NCBI RefSeq assembly: GCF_022919135.1
Contig: NZ_CP095049.1
Coordinates: 4,778,501-4,842,500 of the forward strand
DNA length: 64,000 nucleotides
Origin: Hymenobacter cellulosivorans
GTDB lineage: Bacteria; Bacteroidota; Bacteroidia; Cytophagales; Hymenobacteraceae
Direction of reading: 5' to 3'
Shown here: positions 17,794-25,830 of the stretch, in pieces
Position numbering within the stretch: the stretch's first letter is position 1
Layout of the letters: each line of letters opens with the position of its first letter
Notes under the pieces: generated by a model
What the model saw: the letters and a program-made list of their open reading frames with translations, nothing else
The model's database searches: none
Told to the model about the DNA's origin: nothing
Translations under genes and position numbers: made by a program

Positions 17794-19152
17794 CTAAGCT
17801 TCGAGGTCAATTTTCTTCATGCGGGGCGCCAGGAAGTGCATCAGCACCCAGGCCAGCAGGTAGGCCGCGCCACAAATCCAGAACATGATGAAGTAGGCCT
17901 TATCGAGCTGGCCAATGCTTTCATAGTGCACGAACATGCGCTTCTGCACCAGGGCTGTGAGGGCAATGCCGCCCAACCCACCGGCCATGCCACCAATCCC
18001 GGTTACGGAGGCTACGGCCCGCTTGGGGAACATATCCGAGACGGTAGTGAAGATGTTGGCGCTCCAGGCCTGGTGAGCAGCGGCGGCAATGCCGATTACC
18101 AGCACGGCCAGCCACATATCTACTTGCCCAAGCTTCTGGGCAAATACAATCGGGAACACGCACAGGGCAATGAGCAGCATCGAGGTCTTGCGGGCCTTGA
18201 ATGCCGGCCAGCCGTTCTTGATGAAGTTCAGCGGAATCCAGCCGCCCCCGATGCTGCCCACGCTCGACAGAATGTACACCACCGCCACGGGCAACGACAC
18301 GGCCGTGCCTTTCAAACCATACTGCTTGTTGAGGAAGTCGGGCAACCAGAACAGGTAAAACCACCAGATCGGGTCGGTCAGGAACTTGCCCAGTACGAAG
18401 GCCCAGGTCTGGCGAAAGGTCAGCAGCTTAAACCAGGATACTTTCGGCTCGGTTTCGATGGAGGCTGCGGCCAAATCATCGACGTCGGAGTGGATGTAGT
18501 CGAATTCGGCTTTGGTTAGCTTGGCGTGGCGGGCCGGCACTTCGTAGAGGGCAAACCACAGCACCAGCCACACGAACCCGAAGGCGCCGGTGATAATAAA
18601 AGCCCATTTCCAGCCAATGGATTCGGCAATCAGCGGCACCGACAGGGGGGCAATAATGGCCCCCACGTTGGAGCCGGAGTTGAAAATACCGGTAGCCAGG
18701 GCCCGTTCCTTCTGCGGAAACCATTCGGCCGTGGTTTTGATGGCGGCGGGAAAGTTGCCGGCCTCCGTGACGCCCAGAAACGCCCGCGCCACGCTAAAAC
18801 CCAGCGTGCTGCTCACAAAGGCGTGGCCAATAGCGGCCAGACTCCATAGAAAGGTCGACAGCGCGTAGCCCATCTTGGTGCCGAGCTTGTCGATAACCCG
18901 GCCCACACCCAGCATCCCGAGCGAATACGCCAGCTTAAAGGCAATTTCGATGTTGGCGTAATCGCCCGAGTTCCACTTGAACTCAACTTCCAAATACGGC
19001 TTGAGCAGGGAAATTACCGCCCGGTCGAGGTAGTTGACCGTGGTGGCAAAGAAGACCAGCGAGCAGATGGTCCAGCGGTATTTACCGATGGTGGAGTTTT
19101 CCAGCAAGGGTGAGTTGGGCGCGGCTGGGGGGATAACCGGAGCTGTTTGCAT
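17794..19152 (-). CDS. exuT: MFS hexuronate transporter (ExuT-like)
   Basis: This ~452-residue protein has about twelve hydrophobic helices and belongs to the anion:cation symporter branch of the MFS (ExuT/GudP/phthalate permease type). The signatures are NYLDRAVISLLKPYLE in helix 1, GVGRVIDKLGTKMGY between helices 2 and 3, and FLGVTEAGNFPAAIKTTAEW around helix 4/5. It should take up galacturonate or glucuronate with protons across the inner membrane. I chose the ATG at 19152, which shares one base with the eda stop (TGATG); an in-frame GTG one codon upstream is the alternative. It is tightly coupled to eda in an operon that contains the complete galacturonate pathway, which supports the substrate assignment. 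Confidence 0.82.
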   Translation of the reverse strand: MQTAPVIPPAAPNSPLLENSTIGKYRWTICSLVFFATTVNYLDRAVISLLKPYLEVEFKWNSGDYANIEIAFKLAYSLGMLGVGRVIDKLGTKMGYALSTFLWSLAAIGHAFVSSTLGFSVARAFLGVTEAGNFPAAIKTTAEWFPQKERALATGIFNSGSNVGAIIAPLSVPLIAESIGWKWAFIITGAFGFVWLVLWFALYEVPARHAKLTKAEFDYIHSDVDDLAAASIETEPKVSWFKLLTFRQTWAFVLGKFLTDPIWWFYLFWLPDFLNKQYGLKGTAVSLPVAVVYILSSVGSIGGGWIPLNFIKNGWPAFKARKTSMLLIALCVFPIVFAQKLGQVDMWLAVLVIGIAAAAHQAWSANIFTTVSDMFPKRAVASVTGIGGMAGGLGGIALTALVQKRMFVHYESIGQLDKAYFIMFWICGAAYLLAWVLMHFLAPRMKKIDLEA

Positions 19153-19808
19153 CACGAGGCGCGAGAGGTGAGAAATTGCATGAGCGGCGCAATACGCGGC
19201 GCGATGACGGCCACGTCATCGGCACCTTTAAAAAGCTGGGAGCCAATCCCAACCACATTTACGCCGGCCCCAAACCATTCGGTGAGGCTGGCCTCGGTGG
19301 GCTCTACCCCGCCGGTTACCATGAGCTTCACGCCCGGCATGGGCCCGCGCAGACTCTTAATAAAATCAGGGCCCAGCACGTTGCCGGGGAAGATCTTGAC
19401 CAAGCCCGCGCCCAACTGCGTGGCATTATAGACCTCGGTCAGCGTCATGGCGCCGGGCACCCAGGCTACATCGTGACGGCGGCAGGCCTCGGCCACGTCG
19501 GTAGTCATAATGGGCTGCACCACGAAGTCGGCGCCGGCGCTGATGAACTGCTCGGCCTGGGCGGCGGTGTAGATGGTGCCGATGCCCAAAAGCATTTCCG
19601 GCAGATGCTCCCGCACGAAGCGCTGCAGCTGAGCGAACACCTCGAAGGCATTGGCGCCGCGGTTCGTGAATTCAAAGACGCGGACGCCACCTTCGTAGCA
19701 GGCCTGCACCACACCTTGGGCATAGGCCGCGTCGGCATGGAAAAAGACCGGTACCAAAGGTGCCTGCAGCACGCGCTCCAGCACTTCCGCAGAAGAGTAT
19801 TGGGACAT
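19152..19808 (-). CDS. eda: KDPG/KHG aldolase
   Basis: This 218-residue class I aldolase has the Schiff-base lysine in LVKIFPG (K138) and the catalytic glutamate in FEFTNRG (E46). It cleaves 2-keto-3-deoxy-6-phosphogluconate to pyruvate and glyceraldehyde-3-phosphate, the last step of galacturonate and unsaturated-uronate catabolism. It stands between kdgK and exuT and overlaps the latter by one base. A paralogue at 49196-49852 shares roughly half of its residues by eye and has the same catalytic residues. This copy, by context, is the pectin-pathway one. Confidence 0.92.
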   Translation of the reverse strand: MSQYSSAEVLERVLQAPLVPVFFHADAAYAQGVVQACYEGGVRVFEFTNRGANAFEVFAQLQRFVREHLPEMLLGIGTIYTAAQAEQFISAGADFVVQPIMTTDVAEACRRHDVAWVPGAMTLTEVYNATQLGAGLVKIFPGNVLGPDFIKSLRGPMPGVKLMVTGGVEPTEASLTEWFGAGVNVVGIGSQLFKGADDVAVIAPRIAPLMQFLTSRAS

Positions 19809-19809
19809 T

Positions 19810-19921
19810 GTTTAGTTGTTAGTTGTTGGTTGTCAATTGGTAGTTATCGATTTTCAGTTATTGGTTGTATAAGCAGGGCGCCCTAACAACTGACAACGAA
19901 CAATCCACAACTAAAAACCAA
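19810..19921. repeat. Intergenic inverted region of reiterated TTGTTAGTTG words
   Basis: The 114-base gap between kdgK and eda is filled by two opposed stretches of short reiterated words: TAGTTGTTAGTTGTTGGTTG on one side and CTAACAACTGACAACGAAC on the other. They can fold back on each other imperfectly. The word GTTGTCAGTTGTTAG is shared with the perfect palindrome at 22561-22637, so both belong to one repeat type. Confidence 0.6.
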
Positions 19922-19922
19922 C

Positions 19923-20933
19923 TTACCGGAGCAGGCGCCCCGAGGTATTGCCTTTCACGACTTCGTCGACTTCGGCCTTGGTAGCCAGGTTGAAGTCGCC
20001 GTGAATGGTGTGCTTGAGGGCGGAAGAAGCCACCCCGAAGGTCAGGGCCTGCTGCTGGTCGTTGGTGGTGAGGGAGCCGTAGATGAAGCCCGCAATGAAG
20101 GCGTCGCCGCCACCGATACGGTCCACGATGGGCACGATGTCGTAGCTGGGGCTTTCCACGAAGTTTTGGCCGTCGTAAAGAATGCCTTTGAGCTGGTTGT
20201 GGGAAGCACTCAGGGTTTCGCGCCGGGTCGTGATGACCTGCTTCACGGTGGGAAAGCGGGCAATCAGTTGCTCGGCCATCGAAGTAAAGCTATGTTGGGC
20301 ACCTTCTTGCGGTACAATGCCGAATAAATCCTCGGAATCGTTTTCGGAAGCCACGATGACGTCGCAGCCTTCGACCAGCCCAGGCATTACGTCTTGAGCT
20401 TTCTGGCCGTACTGCCACAGGTTGCGGCGGTAGTTCACGTCGCCTGAGACGGTGATGCCGAGGCGGCGGGCCGTTTGGATGGCGTCTTTGCAAGCCTGGG
20501 CCGCCGAGGCCGAAATGGCAGGTGTGATGCCCGTCCAGTGAAACCAGCTGGCATCTTTCAGGATTTCCTCCCAGTTGAAATCCTCGGGCCGCAGGTTGGC
20601 AAAGGCCGAGTCGAACCGGTCGTAAACCACCTTGCTGGGCCGCATCGAGGCGCCTACTTCCAGAAAGTACAAGCCCAGCCGCTCGCCGTGAAACACGGTG
20701 TGTTCCATATTCACGCCGTAGCGCTGAAAGTGCTGGGTAGCGGCCTGGCCCAGCTCGTTGGCCGGAAAGCAGGTGACGTGAGCCGCGGGCATGCCCAGCT
20801 GGGTCAATGACGCGGCCACGTTGGCTTCGCCACCGCCGTACGTGGCCTCGAAGGTGGCGGTTTGGGTTAAGCGGTAGTTCAGCGGCGGCGAGAGCCGCAA
20901 CATGATTTCGCCGAACGTTACTACCTGCTTCAT
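19923..20933 (-). CDS. kdgK: 2-keto-3-deoxygluconate kinase (PfkB family)
   Basis: This 336-residue sugar kinase has the PfkB N-terminal substrate region (MLRLSPP, TYGGGEANVAASLTQLG) and the C-terminal signature DRIGGGDAFIAGFIYG containing the catalytic Asp and anion hole. It phosphorylates 2-keto-3-deoxygluconate to KDPG, joining the two branches of this locus: UxaA output from galacturonate and KduD output from unsaturated oligogalacturonides. It lies between uxaC and eda. The specificity is inferred from context, since ribokinase-family members look alike, but with eda next door it is well supported. Confidence 0.88.
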   Translation of the reverse strand: MKQVVTFGEIMLRLSPPLNYRLTQTATFEATYGGGEANVAASLTQLGMPAAHVTCFPANELGQAATQHFQRYGVNMEHTVFHGERLGLYFLEVGASMRPSKVVYDRFDSAFANLRPEDFNWEEILKDASWFHWTGITPAISASAAQACKDAIQTARRLGITVSGDVNYRRNLWQYGQKAQDVMPGLVEGCDVIVASENDSEDLFGIVPQEGAQHSFTSMAEQLIARFPTVKQVITTRRETLSASHNQLKGILYDGQNFVESPSYDIVPIVDRIGGGDAFIAGFIYGSLTTNDQQQALTFGVASSALKHTIHGDFNLATKAEVDEVVKGNTSGRLLR

Positions 20934-20999
20934 CTAGGGGTCGTTGAGAGTAGAGGATTAGGAAAGAGCGGGCCAACCGGTCGGCGGGCCCGCCGCAAG

Positions 21000-22451
21000 C
21001 TAGGCTTTCTCGGCTACACCGGCAGCTTCTACCGGCTCAGCCTGCTTGGCAAAGCCGAAGTAGCCCTGGGCGTTGTGGAAGCAGATATTTTGCACCATCG
21101 TGCCTACCAGCTCCAGGTCATCGGGCAGCTCACCGTTTTCCACGTCGTTGCCCAGGATGTTGCACAGAATGCGGCGGAAATACTCGTGGCGCGGATACGA
21201 AAGGAAGGAGCGCGAATCGGTGAGCATGCCCACGAAGCGGCTCAAGAGGCCCAGGTTCGACAGGGCGTTGATTTGCCGCTCCATGCCGTCTTTCTGGTCC
21301 AGGAACCACCAGCCCGAGCCGAACTGCAGCTTACCTGGCACGGTGCCGTCCTGGAAGTTGCCAATCATGGTGGCAAACAGCTCGTTATCGGCCGGATTCA
21401 GGTTGTAGAGAATGGTCTTAGCCAGCTTGTCCTGGGTGTCGAGCCGGTCCAGGAACTTGCTCATGGCCTGGCCCTGCGAGAAGTCGCCGATAGAGTCCCA
21501 GCCCGTGTCGGGGCCGAGCTGGCGCAGCTGGCGGGCGTTGTTGTTGCGCAAGGCGCCTACGTGATATTGCTGGGTCCAGCCCTTTTCCCAGTCGAGCTCC
21601 GCCAGGAATACCAGCATGGCCGACTTGAACTGCAGGATTTCGCTTTGCTCCAACGTTTCGCCGCCACGCACTTTGCCGAAGATGCGGCTGATGTCGGCGT
21701 CGGTGTAGTCGGCGGCGTATATCTGCTCCAGGCCGTGGTCCGACAAGCGGCAGCCCAGGGCGGCAAAGTAGTCGTGGCGCACGCGCAGGGCCGTGAGCAG
21801 ATCCTGGTAGCTCAGGATTTCCACGGCCGCCGAAGCACCCAGTTTGTCTAGGTAGGCGTTGTAGCCCGCGGGGTCTTCCGGCGACATGGCCTTATCGGCG
21901 CGGAACGTAGGCAGCACCTGCACGTTGAAGTCCGAGGCGGCCAGGGCGCGGTGGTGCTCCAGGGCATCCGACGGGTCGTCGGTGGTGCACAGGGTCTGCA
22001 CATTCATCTTGCGCAGCAGGTTGCGCACCGAGTACTCCGGGGTGCGCAGCAGGGCCGAGCAGTGGTCGTAGATGCGGCGGGCCGACTCCTTGTTGAGCAG
22101 CTCCGTGACGCCGAAGTAGCGCTGCAGCTCCAGGTGGGTCCAGTGGTAGAGCGGGTTGCGCAGGGTGTAGGGCACAGTTTCGGCCCACTTCTCAAACTTT
22201 TCCCAGTCCGACGCGTCGCCGGTGATGTAGCGCTCATCGATGCCGTTGGTGCGCATGGCCCGCCACTTGTAATGGTCGCCATAGAGCCAGATTTGCGTCA
22301 GGTTCTCAAACTGCTTGTCGTTGGCAATCTGGTCGGGCAGCAGGTGGTTGTGGTAGTCGATGATAGGCTGCGGGGCCGCAAACTGGTGGTACAGGGTGCG
22401 GGCCGTTTCGGTCTGCAGCAGGAAATCCGCGTCGAGGAAAGGCTTTTTCAT
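21000..22451 (-). CDS. uxaC: Uronate isomerase (glucuronate/galacturonate isomerase)
   Basis: This ~483-residue protein belongs to the amidohydrolase superfamily. The metal-binding IIDYHNHLLPDQIANDK sits near the N-terminus, followed by YITGDASDWEKFEKWAETVP and, near the C-terminus, SDSRSFLSYPRHEYFRRILC-like sequence (MLTDSRSFLSYPRHEYFRR). UxaC converts galacturonate to tagaturonate (and glucuronate to fructuronate), the first cytosolic step after uptake. I prefer the ATG at 22451; a GTG two codons upstream (22457) is possible. It lies between uxaA and kdgK, with a 189-base gap to uxaA that carries a perfect palindrome. Confidence 0.93.
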   Translation of the reverse strand: MKKPFLDADFLLQTETARTLYHQFAAPQPIIDYHNHLLPDQIANDKQFENLTQIWLYGDHYKWRAMRTNGIDERYITGDASDWEKFEKWAETVPYTLRNPLYHWTHLELQRYFGVTELLNKESARRIYDHCSALLRTPEYSVRNLLRKMNVQTLCTTDDPSDALEHHRALAASDFNVQVLPTFRADKAMSPEDPAGYNAYLDKLGASAAVEILSYQDLLTALRVRHDYFAALGCRLSDHGLEQIYAADYTDADISRIFGKVRGGETLEQSEILQFKSAMLVFLAELDWEKGWTQQYHVGALRNNNARQLRQLGPDTGWDSIGDFSQGQAMSKFLDRLDTQDKLAKTILYNLNPADNELFATMIGNFQDGTVPGKLQFGSGWWFLDQKDGMERQINALSNLGLLSRFVGMLTDSRSFLSYPRHEYFRRILCNILGNDVENGELPDDLELVGTMVQNICFHNAQGYFGFAKQAEPVEAAGVAEKA

Positions 22452-22560
22452 AATCACAGGGCCGGGTGGGAAGTCGGCTTATAAGAGTGTGGTCGGGTTA
22501 CAAAGGCAAAGAAAAGCTCCGGGGGTAGAGGCGCGTCCTGAACTCTCCTGGTAGTCAGTG

Positions 22561-22637
22561 GTTGTTCGTTGTGAGTTGTCAGTTGTTAGGATCAGACACC
22601 AGCCCTACCTAACAACTGACAACTCACAACGAACAAC
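22561..22637. repeat. Perfect 30-bp inverted repeat in the uxaA-uxaC gap
   Basis: The arm 22561-22590 (starting GTTGTTCGTTGTGAGTTG, ending GTTGTTAGG) is exactly complementary to 22608-22637, with a 17-base loop. It begins three bases after the uxaA stop codon on the minus strand. The arm is itself built from near-repeats of GTTGT. There is no T tract, so it looks more like a repetitive palindromic element or an RNA-processing/stability hairpin inside the operon than a terminator. Confidence 0.85.
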
Positions 22638-22640
22638 TAT

Positions 22641-24296
22641 CTACAAAGAAACGCCGCGTTTCCAGGGAATGAAGTCGGTTTGGCCGTGGCGCACGGCGGC
22701 TACTTCCTCGCCGCTGGCGACGCGGATGACGTAGTCCAGAATCCGTTCCCCGGCCTGCTCGATGGTTTCTTCCCCGTCGATAACCGTTCCGGTGTTGATG
22801 TCGATAATATCGGGCATGCGGTTGGCCAGGGCCGTGTTGCTCGAAATCTTTACCACGGGCGCAATCGGGTTGCCGGTGGGCGTGCCCAGGCCAGTGGTAA
22901 AGAGTACGATGTTGGCCCCCGACCCTACCTCAGCGGTGGTCGACTCCACGTCGTTGCCGGGCGTGCAGAGCAGGTTCAGGCCGGGCTTGGTCACCAATTC
23001 GGGGTAATCCAGCACGGCTACTACCGGCGAAGAACCGCCCTTGCGCGCCGCCCCGGCCGATTTCATGGCGTCGGTAATCAGACCGTCGCGGATGTTGCCC
23101 GGCGAGGGGTTCATGTCGAAGCCCGAGCCCACAGCTACCGCCGATTCGCCGTAGGCCTTCATCAGGGAGCTAAACCGCTCGGCCGTCGGCTGGTCTACCG
23201 AGCGGTCCACCAGTTCCTGCTCTACGCCGCAAAGCTCGGGGAACTCAGCCAGGATAACCGAGCCACCGAGGGCGACCAGCATATCCGACACGTGCCCCAC
23301 GGCGGGGTTGGCCGAAATGCCGGAGAAGCCATCCGAGCCGCCGCACTCCAGGCCAATGGTCAGCTTGCTCAGGGGAGCGGGCTGGCGGTGCTGGGCGTTG
23401 GCCTGCATGAGGCCGGCGAAGGTCTGGCGCAGCGCGGTGCTAATCAGGGCCTCTTCGGTCCCAATTTTCTGCTGCTCCAGAATGTAGAGCGGCTTGTAGA
23501 ACTGGGGGCTGCGCTTGTTGATTTCGTCCTGCAGCATGCTCACCTGCGCGTTCTGGCACCCCAGGCTCAGGACCGTCGCGCCGGCCACGTTGGGGTGGGT
23601 GATGTAGCCGGCCAGCAGGCCGCAGAGCGTCTGGGCATCCTGGCGGATTCCGCCGCAGCCGCCTTCGTGCTGCAAAAACCGCACGCCATCCACGTTGGGA
23701 AACAGGCGGGGCTTCTGGCGGCTGGTTTCGGCCGAGTGCAGGTCGGTAGCCAGGATTTCCTCCACCGTTTTGCCAGCCTGCATCAGCGAAATCAGCTCCT
23801 GGGTCTGGGGCTGGTAGCTTTTCTTGCGGCCGTAGCCCAAATCATCTACCAGGGCCGCTTCGAGCACCTGGATGTTGCGGTTTTCGCAGAATACCAGCGG
23901 AATGACCAGCCAATAGTTGGCCGTACCTACGCGGCCGTCGGCGCGGTGGAAGCCCATGAAGGTGCGCTCCTGCCACTTCGAAACGTCGGGCACGGGCCAG
24001 TTCAGGCGGTGCATGCCGGTGTTCTGGTCGAAGGAGTCGGTGGCGTGCTGAATGTTGGAGGTGGTGAGTAGGCCGCCGAGGGGAATGTACTCCCGCACTT
24101 TGCCCACCAGCACGCCGTACATGTGCACCAGGTCGCCGGGCTCGAAAGCCTGGGGCGCTACTTTATGCTTGGCCGGAATGGCCTGGGTAGTCGTAATCAT
24201 GCCGTCCTTCCACGGCACGGGCGTACCAATGGGCAGGTCCGTGAGGGCTACCAGGACGTTATCGTGCGGGTGAATCTGGGCTACTAAATGCTTCAT
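22641..24296 (-). CDS. uxaA: Altronate dehydratase
   Basis: This 551-residue protein has the fused UxaA arrangement: an N-terminal SAF-type domain (HPHDNVLVALTDLPIGTPV, ~1-90) and a C-terminal dehydratase domain with EGGCGGIRQDAQTLCGLL, LSLGCQNAQVSML and GLECGGSDGFSGISANPAVG. The Cys residues in these motifs match the metal-binding sites of the family. It converts D-altronate to 2-keto-3-deoxygluconate. Its start overlaps the end of uxaB by four bases (ATGA, 24293-24296), so the two consecutive enzymes are coupled. Confidence 0.93.
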   Translation of the reverse strand: MKHLVAQIHPHDNVLVALTDLPIGTPVPWKDGMITTTQAIPAKHKVAPQAFEPGDLVHMYGVLVGKVREYIPLGGLLTTSNIQHATDSFDQNTGMHRLNWPVPDVSKWQERTFMGFHRADGRVGTANYWLVIPLVFCENRNIQVLEAALVDDLGYGRKKSYQPQTQELISLMQAGKTVEEILATDLHSAETSRQKPRLFPNVDGVRFLQHEGGCGGIRQDAQTLCGLLAGYITHPNVAGATVLSLGCQNAQVSMLQDEINKRSPQFYKPLYILEQQKIGTEEALISTALRQTFAGLMQANAQHRQPAPLSKLTIGLECGGSDGFSGISANPAVGHVSDMLVALGGSVILAEFPELCGVEQELVDRSVDQPTAERFSSLMKAYGESAVAVGSGFDMNPSPGNIRDGLITDAMKSAGAARKGGSSPVVAVLDYPELVTKPGLNLLCTPGNDVESTTAEVGSGANIVLFTTGLGTPTGNPIAPVVKISSNTALANRMPDIIDINTGTVIDGEETIEQAGERILDYVIRVASGEEVAAVRHGQTDFIPWKRGVSL

Positions 24297-25819
24297 GAGG
24301 CAAGGGAAACCTTTTGGGTGAAATAGCTGGCCAGCGTAGCCGGGGCGCCGTCCTGCAGCAGCTTGTGCAGGTACTTCTCGACGCGGGCCGCAAAGCCGGG
24401 CAGTTGGGTCAGATCATGGCCCCAGAGGGTTTTATTACGCAATACGGTCCCGATTAATTCCGCCGGCTGCTGGTGCTGCCAGAGGTCGGCGAAGTAGCTG
24501 GCCTTCTCGTCCTGAATCGGGTAAGCTTGCCCGTTGGCCTCGCCGTACCACGCGTCGCCGCGCTGCTGGGTGCCACGCATAAAGAGCAGGTAAGCCGCAA
24601 AACCCAGGGCCATGTAGTCGGGCACCACGGCCAGCTTCTTGTAGTAATGCAGCAGCGTGGGCACGTTGCGCATCTGAATTTTCATGGTGTAGTTGAGCGT
24701 AATGCCCAGCCAGCGGTGCTCGATGTAGGGGTTGCGGAACCGGTCCAGGACCTGCATACCGAAGCGCTGCCCTACTTTTTCATCCACGCTGTAGGGAATA
24801 CCGGGCAGCAGATCGGCCAGCATCAGGTTCTGGATAAAGCCGGCCATGGCCGCGTCGTCCATAGCCCCGCGCACGGTGTCGAAGCCGGCCAGGAAGGCCA
24901 GGCCGCAGCTGAGCGTGTGCGTGCCGTTGAGCAGGCGCAGCTTCAGTTCGCGGAACAAGTCGATGTTGGGCTGCACGATGACGCCCGCATCAGCCTGCTC
25001 AAACGAGAGGACCGATTTCACGTGCGCGTCGCCCTCAATAGCCCAGAGCAAGTAGGCTTCCGACATCGTAAGCAAGTCGTCGGAGTAGCCCAGCTCAGCT
25101 TCCAAAGCAGCTTGCGTGGCCGCGTCGGGGCGACCGGGCACGATACGGTCAACGAGGGAGTTGCAGAACGAATTGGCCGATTCCAGCCACTCGATGAACT
25201 CGGCGTCGAGGCCGTTGAGGTGGGCCAGTTCCAGCACGATGCTTTCCAGCTTCGAGCCGTTGTTGGGAATCAATTCGGTGGGCACAATCACCAAACCCTT
25301 ATCCGAAGCCCCGGCAAATGCCTGATACCGGGCGTAGAGCACGGCCAGCAGTTTGCCGGGAAACGACTGGGGCGGGCTTTGCTTGATAGACTCCGAAACC
25401 AGTTGAATACCGACCTCAGTGGTATTGGAAATGACCACCGTCAGCTCGGGGTTGCGGGCTACTTCCAGCACCTGCTCCCACTGGCTTTTGGCCGACAACA
25501 CCCGGCTGATGGCCGAGCAGACCACGTTTTCTTCCACGGTCTGCCCATCGGCAATGCCGCGGATGCTGAGCGTGTAGAGCCCGTCCTGCCGGTCGAAAGC
25601 CGTAGCGTCGCCGCCGTCGGTCGACTTGACCACCACGATGCGGCCGTTGAATACACCCTGGCGGTTGGCTTTGTCGATGAGGTAGTCGGGCAGGCCGCGC
25701 AGCAGCACGCCGGTGCCGAACTGCAGCACCTTTTCGGGTAAGGTAAAGTGTGCTGCCTCGGGCATGGCTACCGCCAATGACGAGAGGGCTAATGCTGCTT
25801 GTTTGGATAGGTTGGCCAT
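24293..25819 (-). CDS. uxaB: Tagaturonate reductase (altronate oxidoreductase)
   Basis: I chose the ATG at 25819 (MANLSKQAALALSS), giving 508 residues. The longer frame to 25873 would run into the preceding gene's stop region. The protein is a polyol-specific long-chain dehydrogenase of the mannitol dehydrogenase type: a Rossmann start VLQFGTGVLLRGLPDYLIDK, then VVVKSTDGGDATAFDRQDGL, ISNTTEVGIQL, and the catalytic-domain region VPTELIPNNGSKLESIVLEL with the lysine/asparagine of the family. It reduces tagaturonate to altronate with NADH. It lies 11 bases after the CE8-PL10 gene and overlaps uxaA. Confidence 0.92.
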   Translation of the reverse strand: MANLSKQAALALSSLAVAMPEAAHFTLPEKVLQFGTGVLLRGLPDYLIDKANRQGVFNGRIVVVKSTDGGDATAFDRQDGLYTLSIRGIADGQTVEENVVCSAISRVLSAKSQWEQVLEVARNPELTVVISNTTEVGIQLVSESIKQSPPQSFPGKLLAVLYARYQAFAGASDKGLVIVPTELIPNNGSKLESIVLELAHLNGLDAEFIEWLESANSFCNSLVDRIVPGRPDAATQAALEAELGYSDDLLTMSEAYLLWAIEGDAHVKSVLSFEQADAGVIVQPNIDLFRELKLRLLNGTHTLSCGLAFLAGFDTVRGAMDDAAMAGFIQNLMLADLLPGIPYSVDEKVGQRFGMQVLDRFRNPYIEHRWLGITLNYTMKIQMRNVPTLLHYYKKLAVVPDYMALGFAAYLLFMRGTQQRGDAWYGEANGQAYPIQDEKASYFADLWQHQQPAELIGTVLRNKTLWGHDLTQLPGFAARVEKYLHKLLQDGAPATLASYFTQKVSLAS

Positions 25820-25830
25820 AATTCCGAGCC

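Noticed and set aside
22680..24071. Long plus-strand open frames opposite uxaA, uxaB, kduI and the CE8-PL10 gene
   Set aside because: All are antisense shadows rich in Gly, His, Val and Gln with no family match; the minus-strand genes are well conserved families.
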